Positions 12,012 to 24,595 of a stretch of 64,000 nt of DNA are shown here, piece after piece. Positions within the stretch are counted from its first letter, which is position 1; every line of letters starts with the position of its first letter. Position numbers and translations under genes: made by a program. Origin of the DNA: Atrichornis clamosus (Eukaryota > Chordata > Aves > Passeriformes > Menuridae); contig WBMZ01011559.1 of NCBI GenBank assembly GCA_013400975.1, positions 81,201 through 145,200 on the forward strand. The letters run 5' to 3'. The notes beneath the pieces were generated by a model, which saw nothing but the letters and a program-made list of their open reading frames with translations, ran no database searches and was not told where the DNA came from.

Positions 12012-14530
12012 GTATGTTTTATCCATCATGATTTTTATATTATACTCCTATACTCCAGAAGGAAATATCAAAATTATGTATCCTAATGCACAAAGGTTTG
12101 GTCATGTTAAAGCTTCTCAGTATTAATGTCTTGTAAGAGAATACTTTTCCACTGCAAAAGTGAAGTTCTTGTGCATTCTGCCCTGTTAAAATCACTAGCA
12201 GGTTTACATGAATATTCTGTATGAGTTTGTCTTATGCCCACGACTCTTCTCCATTGATAAATCTTTGGAAAATATAGCAAGGTAGGCACCAATTACATAT
12301 CATAGTCATGATAAAGCCTTATTCACAATAATTTATCTACTGACAAGAACAAATAACACAGGCTTTTAAAATCTGTTTTAGAAAAAAAAAGGTAAGATAA
12401 AAATCATAAAGCCACTTAGGCTGGAAAAGACCTTTAAGATCACGAAGTCCAACTGTAACTCGCCAAGCCCACCACTAAAACATTTGCTAAGTGCCACATC
12501 TTCATGTCTTTTAAATACCTCCAGGGATGATGACTTAACCACTGCATGGGCAGCCTCTTTCAGTACTTGGCAATACTTTCTGTGAAAAAATTTTTCCCAA
12601 TATCCTATCTAAACTTCCCCTGTCACATCTTGAGGCCATTTCCTCTTGTCCTATTGCTACTTGGGAGAACAGGCTGACCCCCACCTGACTACAAATTCCT
12701 TTCAGGTAGTTGTAGAGAGCAATAAGGTACCCCTGAGCCTCCTCTTCTCATGACTGAACCCTAGTTCTCTCAACTGCTCCTCATAGGATTTGTGCTCTAA
12801 ACCCTTCACCAGTTTTGTTGCTCTTCTTTAGACATGCTCCAACACCTCAATGTTTTTCCTTCAATGAGGGGGTCAAAATGGAATTCAAGATGAAGTCTCA
12901 CCAGTGCTGATAACAAGGGCCAGTTATTTCTCTAGTCCTGCTGATTATACTATTTCTGATACATGGACATTTTAGAAGAGAAATTTTTATTCAGTGTTTT
13001 TTAGGTAATTACTTAAGTCAATGTTTATCTTCACACTCATCCCAAATCAAACTTTAGAACTGGGAATTAGGTACCAGCAAAAAGAAGGATGTCATACTTT
13101 CCTTATCTATAAAACACAATTTTCATTGTGCCTCAAACCATGATTTCCATAGTAGTAATTATTATTTAATCATTATTTGTTGCAGCCAAGATGAAGAATA
13201 GAAAGTACTTCTGGTTATTACTTCAGGAAAACATTTGATTAAAAACTAATATGGAACACCAAATAGTTTTGCGTAGCGATAAGGCTAAAAGAAGCAAGAG
13301 TAAGCCCTGCTCTCTACACCTATCTGGCTTGGCTCCATCATATTCCTGTCTCATGTCAAGAAAGGTCTGATTCTGTCCCGCATAATCCTGCACCCATACT
13401 GCAGGGGTCACAGGAAAGTGAATAGTGGAGATGCAAGAGATTAGAGAATGTGGTTACTGCCAGGTCGGGAGGCAGGCAATTTCCAAGTAAAAGTGGGAAA
13501 CAGGAGAAACCCATCCCCCATCCAGAATCTACCATTATTAACTGGCTTAAGCCACCTGGGACATACCAAACCAAAAAAACTTTAATTACAGAAGAAACAA
13601 ACCAGACATAAACAACAAAATATATACTTAATCCAGCTTCCTGACATTAATTTCTTTCTATACAAACTTCAGGGAACAGCTCAAACATTTTTAGGTTTCC
13701 ATGTAACAAAGTGCTTATGTATTTGATTAACTGGAGATCTATGAATAGAAACTAGGAATAACTCTGAGCTTAGAGCTAACTTCAAGTGCTTTGCTGCATC
13801 AAGGTCTAAAACTTTGTTAATAAATTGGAAAGGAAATGAGACAGCCACTAGAGTAAAAAAGACCCTTTGCTTTAAAATCTTAAGATAGATAACAAAGGTT
13901 AAAATAGTGATTATCACCTGTCATTTCTTTTACTTAAAATATTGTGTTTCTTTCTTGCTGCGGTTCTTCACTAAAGATTTAGACTTTTCCTGAAATTTTT
14001 CAGATATGTACAAGAATTTATTACAGCCAGAAGAACACTGTCTCAGAAGCTCTCCATACACTTGTTAATATATCCTAATCATATTGGTGTCATCTAGTTT
14101 TGCTTGGTTTGTTATATATGACTCAGACAAAAAATAATTCACCTTATAGAGCTGGACCTGAAAGCAGCACACTTACTCCCTCAGGATCAAGTCAATCAAC
14201 GTGTAGTTGGTTCCTGAATTTTCATTTCAGTTTGTGGAAGAAGTATAAAAACTGAAAATTGCAGCAATCTCTTTCTGTTAGTTAGAGGGATTAAATATTT
14301 GGTCTTATTAAGAATGTATTTGAAAATAACCTATTCAATAATTTTTAACTATATAGGTAATGTATTTAATTAGAATGATAGAAAATATCTATTGCAAAAA
14401 TGTAATGGTACAATAAAATAAAGTTGAATTACAAGGGGAAGAAAAAAGTATTTTTATATTGAATATATGTTGATATTTTAATAATGTAAAATGCTCCTGG
14501 TTCATTTGAATTGTGATTGTTATATTTCAG
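12012..14530 (+). other. PALLD intron (2.5 kb) with a CR1 insertion
   Basis: GTATGT donor and TATTTCAG acceptor. About 0.57 kb is an antisense CR1 copy (12401-12970). The rest is unique-looking; 13290-13570 is somewhat less AT-rich but gave no recognisable repeat or exon. Confidence 0.8.
12401..12970 (-). mobile_element. CR1 LINE 3' fragment, antisense, diverged
   Basis: The + strand reads as the reverse complement of the CR1 3' end. It begins AATCATAAAGCC and contains the landmark segments GGAAAAGACCTTTAAGATCA and CCTCTTGTCCTATTGCTA in the expected order. It is more diverged than the copy at 6971, lacks any ORF2 frame and is truncated at its 5' end near 12970. The right boundary is approximate. 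Confidence 0.85.
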
Positions 14531-14672
14531 GAGCTACAAAATGCTGCAGCATCTGAGGGACAAGTTGTGGTATTGGAATGCAGGGTCAGAGGACCCCCTC
14601 CCATTCATGTTCAGTGGTTTCGACAGGGCATTGAAATTCAAGATTCTCCAGACTTCAGAATTCTCCAAAAAA
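14531..14672 (+). CDS. PALLD: PALLD exon: first half of the second Ig domain
   Basis: The exon lies between acceptor TATTTCAG (ending 14530) and donor GTAAGG (from 14673). It encodes ELQNAAASEGQVVVLECRVR followed by GPPPIHVQWFRQG and ends SPDFRILQK plus one base. VVLEC holds the B-strand cysteine and VQWFR the C-strand tryptophan of an I-set Ig fold; the partner cysteine lies two exons downstream at 24596-24715. This is palladin Ig2, present in the middle and long isoforms. The frame runs past the donor into retroviral LTR sequence that starts only 9 bp after the exon (14682), so an unspliced read would add non-palladin residues. The exon is well conserved and shows no break. Confidence 0.95.
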
Positions 14673-14676
14673 GTAA

Positions 14677-14681
14677 GGCAA
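14677..14681. repeat. Target-site duplication (left), GGCAA
   Basis: The five bases GGCAA immediately precede the retroviral TGTCATGG terminus and are repeated exactly at 15917-15921 after the other terminus. A 5-bp duplication is the usual size for ERVL-type integrations. This copy overlaps the extended splice-donor region of the preceding exon. Confidence 0.85.
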
Positions 14682-15211
14682 TGTCATGGTTTAACTTCAG
14701 CCAGCAACTGAGCACCACACAGATGCTCATTCACTCTCCCCTGGTGTGCTGGGAAGTAGAAAAATAAGAGTGAGAAAATTCATGGGTTGAGATACAGTTT
14801 AATAGGGAAAGCAAAACCTGCGCAAGCAAAGCAAAACAAGGAATCTTTTCACCCCTTGCCATGGGCAAGCAGTTGTTCAGGTTCCATCACATGTAAGTTA
14901 CTCAGGAAGACAAGAACCCTAATTCTGAGTGTTACCCCTTCCTCCTTCTTCCCCCAGATCTATATGGTGAGCATGATGCATATAGTATGGAATATCCCTT
15001 TGATCAGTGCAGGTCATTTGTCCTGGCTGTGTTCCCTCCCAACTCCTTGTGCATCCCCAGCCTCCTCACTGTCAGGAAGAAACAAGTAGCAGAGAAGACC
15101 TTTATTACAAAAACATCTCCATATTATCAACTATTTTAAGCACGGATCCAAAACACAGCCCCATACCAGCTACTGTGAAGAAAATTAACTCTATCCCAAT
15201 TAAACCCAGCA
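14682..15211 (-). mobile_element. 3' LTR of the ERVL remnant
   Basis: About 530 bp. The outer end is defined by the target duplication and the inner end is placed where the + strand reads ATCCCAATTAAACCCAGCA, resembling the other terminus of the element. In element orientation (minus strand), TATA-like AT-rich runs lie near 14990-14955 and an ATTAAA-type poly(A) signal near 14803-14798. It is therefore a possible antisense promoter or polyadenylation source; activity is not shown. Confidence 0.75.
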
Positions 15212-15614
15212 AATTTTCCACCCCTTATTCCATACCGTTTATGTCGTGCTTGTGTCCCCCACTAGCCAATAGATCATCATTAGCCACCACTCCACTTTCC
15301 ATTCTTTGATCTGATACACAGATACCATTCCCTTAGTCTGTACATCATCCCTGTAAAATTTCACAAAATGTACTTTGAGTTAATTTAGTCCCTGACTTTG
15401 GGCTCCATCTGTTATGGTGATACTTAGGACAGGAGAGGTGGAGTGTTGCATGGGGTTACCAAAGCCAGCCCAGGTCAGGTCACTGCTGCCCTTGCACTGC
15501 TTCTTGTGAGGACTTCTCCTCCATTGGTTCATGTGGTTCCTGGTATAGTAATTCCTATAACATGCAACTCAAATCATGGGTTACATCAATTTTAAGGTAT
15601 TTCTATTACAATCT

Positions 15615-15898
15615 TCATCCTTGGTCCCATTGGACCAGAGCATTGGGCTTAACATTGCAATTAACGCCTCCCCTTGTTCCTAGCCTGGCTGGTGACAAGA
15701 GGCTCCGGCTGTTTTCACCCCTGGGGCAGTCAATTCCAGAGGTACTGGACAGCCCTACAAGTGAAAGCCGACTTGGTCTGCACTCTGCTGCCAAAGGGAT
15801 TGATAAAAACGCATTAGTGATACCTGTTGTGGCATCCCACTTGGCTGCCTTTGACTCCAGTTCATATTGAAGTTCTAACACATCTGGCACAGCTGCAC
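15615..15898 (-). pseudogene. Broken retroviral pol fragment (reverse transcriptase region)
   Basis: On the minus strand, 15900 towards 15615 reads as part of the polymerase (N-terminal palm region) of an ERVL-type reverse transcriptase. Similarity is clear at first, then moves to another frame around 15780 and meets in-frame stop codons near the conserved Leu-Pro-Gln-Gly block, so the copy has both a frameshift and nonsense changes. Catalytic-site sequence further downstream is not identifiable. Gag, integrase and the rest of pol are missing. It is a dead relic inside the PALLD intron. Confidence 0.8.
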
Positions 15899-15916
15899 TC
15901 AGCCAAAACCAGCACA

Positions 15917-15921
15917 GGCAA
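15917..15921. repeat. Target-site duplication (right), GGCAA
   Basis: Exact copy of 14677-14681, directly after the retroviral terminus ending CAGCACA at 15916. Confidence 0.85.
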
Positions 15922-16223
15922 TAACCTGAAGTGGCTACTTTTAATACAGGGTGGAGAAAGATCATTACATTAGTCTGTTGGGATTCAGTATTGGACAGTA
16001 TTTCTTCTTCCCATTTCAGTGCTAAGGGCTAGAAGTAATAACTGAACTACTACTACTGACAAACAATTTAAATCTTCTTGATTTTGTAACATGTCTGCAC
16101 AAGCTCTCTACTTATTTGCAGTATTTCAGTATAATATGTTCATTCAGTATACTGATGTTTATTAATGTAATCTCTAATATAATTTTTCTGGTTTGTTTTC
16201 CCTCCTTATGATGTGATACGCAG

Positions 16224-16247
16224 AGCCACGATCTGCAACTGAACCTG
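16224..16247 (+). CDS. PALLD: PALLD 24-nt microexon within Ig2
   Basis: Acceptor ATACGCAG (ending 16223) and donor GTAAGA (from 16248) bracket 24 bases. Joined to the open codon of the previous exon, they read KPRSATEP and leave one base that becomes Glu with the next exon. The segment matches the palladin loop between the first and second halves of Ig2 (the C'-E region). At 24 bp it is far below any ORF threshold and was found only by phase and protein context. The exon is a multiple of three with phase 1 on both sides, so skipping would remove eight residues without a frameshift. Confidence 0.93.
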
Positions 16248-19200
16248 GTAAGAATCATATGAAAAAATAATCTCTTGATTCACTAGCTCTTTGAGTTTGT
16301 ACTGAAGCCATATTTCTGCTGAACATTGGTAAAAGGAAACCCCCTTAAAGACAATGCTAGTTTATCACACCTTCCGTGCTCTACTCTGTCCTTTACATCA
16401 ATTCCTTTATTAGTTAAACAGTAAATTCCATTTAGACCTGCGAGAAGAGTCTCACCGCTTAAGCTTTGAAGCAAACTTCATACTCAGAAAATGAAGAGTT
16501 TGCATGCTACTGAGGAAAAAGGACAAGTCCCTCAAAATTCCATTATCCAAATTATAAGAATTTTGTAACAACCAACCACTAAATGCTGGTTTTGCCAATC
16601 TAGCTTGGCAGATGTGAAGTGTCTTAAACTCAGGTAAAAACTGATCCTTAAAAAAATAGAAAAAAAAATAGCATTGAATTTTTCTAGCCTATTCACAAGA
16701 TGCGAATCCTAGATTTCAGCAGGTAAAACTGTTCTTCCAGCTACAGGTTTTCTCTGTCTGCTTCATTTTCCCATTCGACATCATTATAATGCTGGGTTGG
16801 TTTCTGGAATAGTAAGTGGATACTAAAAGACTGAGAATGTTCTTTAATGTTTCTAAGTCAAATACGTAGAAGAGAAGACAGTGATATGGTCTGAACCTTG
16901 CTTTAAGAGGGTGGCCATTTGTGCTTCAATATTCTTGAATTTAGAGAAAGTTTTAGTGATGACATGGAAAAAAATGAGAAAAATGTTCTAACTAGGATCT
17001 GGGTATTTCCAGAGTGTCTCTGAACTGAAGGACCTTAGCAGTGGGGGGATGTTTTAAACTCTGAGGAGTTGCATTGGCAGGCAGGACAGACCTAGCCGCT
17101 GAGTGATGTTTGTAAAACCGCACTGGGACTGTGAGGATATAGACTAGGAAAAATGCAGCTTTCCCTTAATTTTCATGGAAACAAGCAGAGGGAAAGAGGG
17201 AAAAATCTTATTATTTTCTTTGTCATTCTCTAATTTTCTTACTACTTCACAAAATTGCTGTATACCTATTTAACCTCGTGTCCATTATACATATGTGTTA
17301 CACACATGTGCGTATGCTCTGTCCTAATAGTTAATAGGTAATCATGGTGTGCAACATCATCACCTCTAGTAATAGCTGATGTCCTGAATGCATGTGACTG
17401 TATGATTTGTGGAGGCTTGAAATATAAGCCACATGAAGGAAAGAAGAGTGTTGGAAAATCTAATTAACCTCTAATGAGAAATTAAAATATGTTCAAGTGC
17501 TAACAATGGGCTGTTGGAATTTTTTAATCATAACGCAAACTTTAAGGTTTAAAAATTGTAAGTTAGGGTACAAAACAGTCTGAAGAGAGTTTCAACATCA
17601 TATCAAGCCTTTGGATATGAAAATAAATAAAGGACAATAGGTTTGTGTTGTAATATGTTTAATTCTATACCTTTCTTACAACGTTCTCCTGTAATATGTG
17701 TTACAGAATAAGTCTCCCAATTTAGCTGTTTTCTTGTTATCTTAAAAAGAAAACCAATCACATCTATAGGTTGACATTTTTTCCCCTTCTCAGAACATTT
17801 CTCTTGTCAAAGCAGCAACACCTTTTCTAGATTTAATCTATCAACATTATCAGAATTGTACCTAGTATATCTAGCTTGCTCTTACTAGGAACTTCTTTTC
17901 TACAAAAACACTTGAACTACATTCACTTTGTCCTTTAACATGACAGATAGTATTTGTGAAGAGTGACATTTTACACAAAAGTTTTTAGGAAGTATAAATT
18001 CATTAGCCTATCTTAGGGTTTTTCTCTTTAATGTCCAATTTAAGACTCTTCTGTCAAAACTCACAATCTTGAATGTTTGCATAGTTTTGGTAATTTTTTT
18101 TGCCCTTTCATCCTCTTTAGTCAACATAACATGTATAATGCTAGATGAACTAAATATTTTAGAGTAGGAATGCAGCATTATCTAGTAGAAAGAAGAAGCA
18201 CTTTTTTCCTAGAAACAAAAGATTTCCTTTGTGTGAATAGTTAAGTACAAAAGAAAACATATTATACTTCTTGCTAGAAGATTTTTTTTTCACAAACAAC
18301 TAATTTTCATATCGTTAGTTGCAAGGTTTGTATAGTCTCTCTGGCAGGTATTTCTGTGGAAGATGTAAGAGTATTGATATTAGTCCAAAAAGCCATCAAC
18401 TTCCTTTCATAAGGAAAAAAAAATAGGAACAAAAGAAAAAATGGAAATAGAAGGTGAGATTCTGAGTCCAAAGAGATCATCACTTTGCTAGCCCTCTCAC
18501 ATACCTGCACTAATATGTTGAAAGTGCTGAATATTCTCTTTCCCATTTCTGATTAGCTTGCAGACTCTGGGAGGAAATACCTGAAGCCTTCTAAGGAGTA
18601 CTAGGGAACGGATTCTTACATGAAAGGTGCATTTCTTGAGTTTTCTCAAAGTTATTTAATGTCGAGGTGTCTCATATCATTCTCAAGGCAGGTGGCAAGA
18701 CAAGAATAGAAAGGCATCTCAAAACACTCTTTTGGTATCCGCATTGTTGCAGTTTAACAGACATACAGACAACAGTAGTGATTGTCTGACTGCAGTCTGC
18801 CATGTTTGTCGTTGGATTATGTCTTTTTTCATGCTAGTAATTATGTTGCAATATATATTTATGAGCACCTTCCTGCTACCCAAAGTCCATGAAATAATTT
18901 CAAATTGGTATTTTATTCTCCCTGGATTCATTGAGCAAAGTACTATCCCTTAACATTTGTGCACTTATCTGTTCCTACTAAGCCCTATTCAATAATGCAG
19001 TGTCTTAAATAGTGCAGCATCTTACTCGCTACCAAAATTAATGACAGTACTCTTACTGGCTTATTTGTGTAGAAATTGACACTGTGCATGCAAAGGGAAT
19101 GTAAATAAAGTTTGGGGAAAATGTAAATATTTCCTTTTGGCATAAATAAGGAGCAATGTTTTGTATATTAGTAGTACCACTGGTAATAAGTAACACTGGT

Positions 19201-22200
19201 TTTTAGGATGTCATGAAGAATCTTAAAATTTCTACAACAGGATGATGAGGGTATCAGAAACATAATAGATACAGCACTGGTTTGTGATGTAATTCATACT
19301 CTCAGAAGCCAGACTAAACAATGCCTGCAGAGGAAATTTTTCTTAAACAAACACGTAACTGCTATTCAGTGCAAATGGTGAATACATGTGCAAGATTGAT
19401 AGGGAAACCAACATGCATATGCTAGATAAGTATTCAAAATTTTGAGATGGACATGTTTTCTAAAAATTTTTCCAGGTGTACAACATCCATGGAATTTTAC
19501 ATAAATTTTAACAAGTTGTAGTGTGACTTTAATTGCTGTTTGTCAACCAAAGTCCAACTGTCAATAAACACTTTATAGAACTCAATAACATTGGTTATCC
19601 TTTGATAGGTCAGTACTAATGATTTAAAAGAAAACTATTCCATGAACTCACATAGGTAAGAAATTTAGAAGCAAGGGGGTTTTTTGGCCACCTTTTTTTT
19701 GGTACATTCTATCTACTCTAATGTGTTTTGCACTCCTTTTTCTGTCTAGACAGAAAGCAGTTTGCATTGCAAATCCCTCCAGACTCCTTTGTGAATTAAT
19801 AGGTAGTCAGATTACTTAAAGCCAACATCACAGTTTGTCAAATTACCTGTTCTGTACTTCTTTCTTGGACATTCTGACTTTATACTGATTGAATCCTTCG
19901 AAGAAAAGGCTGTCTGAGAATGAAAAATCCTGCGGAATCACTTGCCAGCTGTTGATATTTTGACCATTACTCAGCTGTCTGGAGACAGCCACAAACTGTA
20001 TTGAATTACATTAGAACGATTGTCTAACAGCATGTAAGAAGAAAACTGTATGAAGTAATTTTGCTTAATTTGCCAGGGAATTGCCACATAAATATGCTTT
20101 TTTTCCTATGCACAATACCATGTATGCTCAACTGTCAGGAAAACTCACCACACTCACCAAACACATCTCAAAAGACAGTCACCACTTCTCTTGAATTGTG
20201 CTTTCTTCCCCATGTAACTGCTATGTTCCAAAGTTTCAACTCCAGTAAGTAACTCCTTTAGAAATTCACCCCTGTTTCTACATAATGTTTGAAACTGAAA
20301 AAAAATGGTAAATGTTACAGAAATCCTCACTGCCTCCCTGCACCAAGAAAATAATCTTGCTGGTAGCTGATGAAAATCAAAACATAGAAACTTTGGTAGG
20401 TTAACATGCATTTTGGATCCTTGCATTTTTTAGTGAAAACAAAAAATTATGACTAAGAGTCTGTCTACTTCTTTCACTGCAAAGAAGAACTTGAGAGAAC
20501 AATATCCAATGAGACATATCTCAAGAAGCCAGATGAAGAGGAAATCTGAAAATAGGCTAAATTTCTCCTTCAGTTAAAGTGGTCTGATCAACTTATATGT
20601 TATTGCCTGTCAATTCCATTTTCAATTGTACTCTTTGCTCCCAAGGTACCTACAGAATTCTTGTCCTGTCAGTGACCCCATCTTAGGTCTGACTGCTACA
20701 ACTATCCTTGCTTGTTGATGCTGCCAAATTCAAAGCAAATATCTGATCTTTTCTATACTCTGGGATTTTTTTTTTAAATACTGTTATTCCTCTCCAATTG
20801 TAAACATTTAAAGCTTACTGGAATACATTAATCATCACAGTTATGTTGCTGAATACATGGATTTCAGCTTTGATGTATACACCTGGCTTAACTTCAGACT
20901 AGGTGGCTTAGGCATCTACAGCATCATAACTGCCTTAGTGTAAGCTTTAGCATAAAGTTTTCCTTGACACTGATAAATGGCTTAATTTCTCCCCAAACCT
21001 GAAAAATGTTATAGGGGCTACAGTTTTTGTTGCCATAGCAATGTTCCCATTTATTGTCCCCTAACTGGCTAGATAGCAGTCATCTTGGTTATTGATTACA
21101 TATGGTGTAACATAGGCTCTGTACCTTAAAACTGCATTATATTGCTCATAATCACATTTGCTGTTCAGTTTTCTTCTCAGTATTTTGTAAGTGCTGTTTG
21201 AGATATCTTCAAACATAGTCAGTTTTGTGTATCTTCTAAAAATCTTAGTCTTCATTCCTTGAGTGATATAAAGCCTATTAAATAAACCAGAACTGCTGTC
21301 TGACTTGGGCAAATTTAATACATTTTTTTGTTGTCTTATTGCAAGCTAAGGCAGGTGTGTTAAACTACCATTTATTATGTTACTCTGCATATTCAATTCT
21401 TCTCAATTTTCACACTTCCCCATTCTCTTTATATAAAAGATGCACAGATACCTAGATGAGAAGTTACCTTCGGCCTATTGCTTTGAGTTAAACTGGAGTT
21501 AGACTCTTGGGGAACATGAGGGAGAATAAGAGACAAGTTGTCTGCAAATTGGCAGAGCTCTGTTTTGTTGGATTTTTACCAGGAAGCCACCACTGTGACT
21601 ACCCACTGTCTCTGTGTATCAGAAAACTTATGGCTTTGAACCTATATCTATGGAAATAGCTCTGTTCACTGCATCATAATGCACAACTACTAGCAAAAGA
21701 CTGAACTCACTTCCCCAAACTGTGTGTGCATAACAGTGGAGGAAGCTAATGTAATACAAAGAAACAGTCTGAAGTAAACACATTGCCAGTGAGAAAATTT
21801 GTGAAAATGCAACAGTTTTGTCTCTTACCAAAGTTTATTCTTCCTAATGCACTCAGGAACGATACAGGGAGAGAATTGCTCTGTAAAATGTAATCCTTCT
21901 TTTTAAATGACAAAACAGTCAAGTACTTGCATGCCTAAGCATTTTACATGTTTCAGTGAACAAAATGCTTTTGTATTCATTTAGTCAAGTGTTAAATATG
22001 TTTTAAGGCCCTGAGAACAGCATTTCAGAGCTGCTTTCTGGCACACATTTCTGTGATGAAATTATTTGTCAGCTGATAATCGTCGGGAAGTAGAACAGAC
22101 ATTATTTCTCTCAAATCTTCAGATTCTACTTAGCACAGTAACAGAAAGTAAAATGATTACCTAAGTCAGGATGTAAAGCTAGAAAATTACTCAGATCACT

Positions 22201-24595
22201 GTGTATCCAGAGTGTGTTATGGAAATCTTTAAAGAACTTTTCTTTTGCCAAATTAGTGTTTTACTTCTATGCTTTCTGCAGCAGTACTCCTTTTAGCAAG
22301 GACCTGGAGGCCAGTGATTCTCGGCCTGGAGGAGGAAAATAATAAAGATAGCAATGTGTTGTTCACTCTTGCTTTTTGCCCATGCTGCCTATTGATTTGT
22401 TCTTAGGTTTTTTATGTTTTCAGTTTAGCCAGTTTTCTCACAATCGATCACAAATATGTTGCAGTTTGTTCATCTGGCTGAAAAGACTGAATTTTAAACT
22501 CTGATTATTTTCACCATTAATTTACTTGCAATTTTTTTACAAAGATTGCTGGAATTTACCATATATAATTTAAAAATATACCTCTTCAGTAAACAAAGCA
22601 CATAGTTGTAGAATCCATTGGAATTCTTTTATCTCTGAAGAGTGAAGATTCTCATGTGATCATTTTACACATATAAAAAGCTGGAAGAATGTTACACATT
22701 AATTAGCTCTGCTGTTTGGAAAATAGTACTTCTGCTGGTTGCTATGTTTTATAGTGTCTTTGCCCTCATTCAGAGAGCAGTTCTCAGCCTGGTAGAGTGA
22801 TCTTCTTTTGCAGTCCTGAAATACCCAGCTTTCAGATTTCTGCTGTTAAATGAACAGGAAACTAGAATGCTGCGTGTATAAGATTACATCCCCAGGGTCA
22901 GTTCAGTCCAGGAGTGCACACGTGTGGTTAACAATACAGCTTCAACTGCTTATGACACACCAAGACTCTTAAAAAAAGCTGATCTCAGTAGTTCAAAAAC
23001 TAGCTTGTGTTACCCATTACTTTCCTGATAAGACCTTTCATGAGTCATTAATCTTCATCTGTGTTAGATAAGATCCAACATGCTGCAGTATTACCAGACA
23101 TGATTCTTGCAGCTACACAGAATGACTGCTCTGTGTTGCCAAAATAAAAGCATATTCTGCTGTCTGAAAAACAACTCTGTGCCAAATATTTAGTCAGTCA
23201 TTCATTTAAAGCTCATTTTCAGTACAGGAAGCTTTTGGATACATTGTCATTTATATTTGGAAAAAATTCATAACTTTTTTGTGAACTGTCTAAATAAGAC
23301 AGTGGTCTGTCATTCCACAAGGGGAAAAAAAAACCCCAAACCACTATTTGAAAATGTTTCCCTTATTTGAACTATAAGAAGTTAAGTTGGCCTTACTGAA
23401 CCTCTTCTACAGAATAATTTTCATATGGAAGTTATTAGATTCTAAAGTATTTTTCCTCATTTTACATTTTGCTTTTATTAGTTGATTTTGTAATAATATG
23501 TGGGATTGTAAGTGTCCAAATTGCAAAATGCATTTTTCTTTTTTTAAAATTAAACTGAATGTTATAAAATTTCCCTGCTTTGATTTTGAGACTAAAAAAT
23601 CAGCATAAGCAAAAGAAACTCCTAATTAATGAAGGAAACACACAGTGTAGCATTGTACAGGTATAAAATTATCTGAGTATGTTGTGTAAACAGTAGGATT
23701 ATTTACATTATCTCTACTGTGAAATTTTTAAAAAATTACAAGTAGAGATAAAATAAAGTGACTTCTTTGAAGAAACTGGAAAAAATATGCTCAAACAATT
23801 AAGTGTGCCCATTATAAATGGATAGCATTGACTTAGAAAAACAATTACTGTAATACCCTTCACACAAGTTTTCTAACAGAAGCCCTGGCATAATCAAAGC
23901 ATGTATGATGGCTTATCAAAATAGAACGAACAAATTTAAAACAACTACAGAATATGTCTGTCACAGCATTCTGAAGAGTTTCTGGAGGTGCTCTTTTGTA
24001 TTATATTTTCAGTATATCCATTCTCACTGCTGTGCAGCCAGAGACAGAAATTATTTTCCCAAATTCTGCATAAGTGGAATATTTATGCATCTGCTGTTTT
24101 TAGTTCTGGTTATTGTATACAGAAGGATTAATTCGAAGTGGTGGTAAAATACTTTCTAGTTTTACTGGGAATAGGATTTGATCTGAATGATACATTAAAT
24201 ACAGAAAAAACTTCAGAGAAAGAAAGAATTGGGTGACATTTGTATTTGTAGTGTTATTTAGAGACAAAATGAGCTTGCAAAGATTCTTCCTGGAAACCAT
24301 TACACTAATTTCTATTAATTAGTAGTATCCTGCATAAATAAAAATATATTTAGTGCATAAAATGACTGCACAGACTCGTAACTGCAAAATTACTGTTCAA
24401 GCCAGTTTTGAAAACTTAGCTTAATAAATTTACTCTTTCAGACACAAACTGATTTGCCTTAAAGTCGTTTATGTTGGAAGCTCTTCTGCAGTTCTCCCAC
24501 CATTTCTTTGTGAAAGAGTACTTTCTGGGGTCCTTTTAACATGCATGGTACTTTATGTAGTTTATGATGCACTTTATTTTTCTGTTTATTTCCAG
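16248..24595 (+). other. PALLD intron (8.3 kb)
   Basis: GTAAGA donor and TTTCCAG acceptor. AT-rich and largely unique. I saw no CR1, LTR or RNA gene, and the short open frames carry no domain. Several A/T homopolymer tracts occur, for example an A9C4 junction near 23325. Confidence 0.75.

Larger units (their letters stand above)
14682..15916 (-). mobile_element. ERVL-type endogenous retrovirus remnant, internally deleted
   Basis: On the minus strand the element runs from TGTGCTGG (15916) to CCATGACA (14682), the expected TG...CA ends, flanked by GGCAA duplications. It contains one nearly complete 3' LTR (about 15211-14682), a broken pol fragment (about 15900-15600) and further internal sequence. 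The 5' LTR is reduced to roughly the first 18 bp, joined directly to mid-pol sequence. At 1.24 kb it is far shorter than a full provirus. The LTR matches the abundant avian ERVL LTR family I recognise by its terminal TGTCATGGTTTAACTTCAGC (+ strand). It has no coding capacity. Confidence 0.88.
14673..16223 (+). other. PALLD intron (1.55 kb), mostly retroviral
   Basis: The donor is GTAAGGCAA and the acceptor ATACGCAG. About 1.24 kb (14682-15916) is an inserted ERVL-type provirus remnant. Removing it and one copy of the target duplication leaves an ancestral intron of only about 310 bp before the 24-nt microexon. Confidence 0.85.

Noticed and set aside
14513..14767. Ig2 reading frame extending to 14767
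   Set aside because: Beyond 14672 the frame runs through the donor and into the LTR. Splicing to the microexon at 16224 preserves palladin sequence, so the extension is not coding in the normal transcript.
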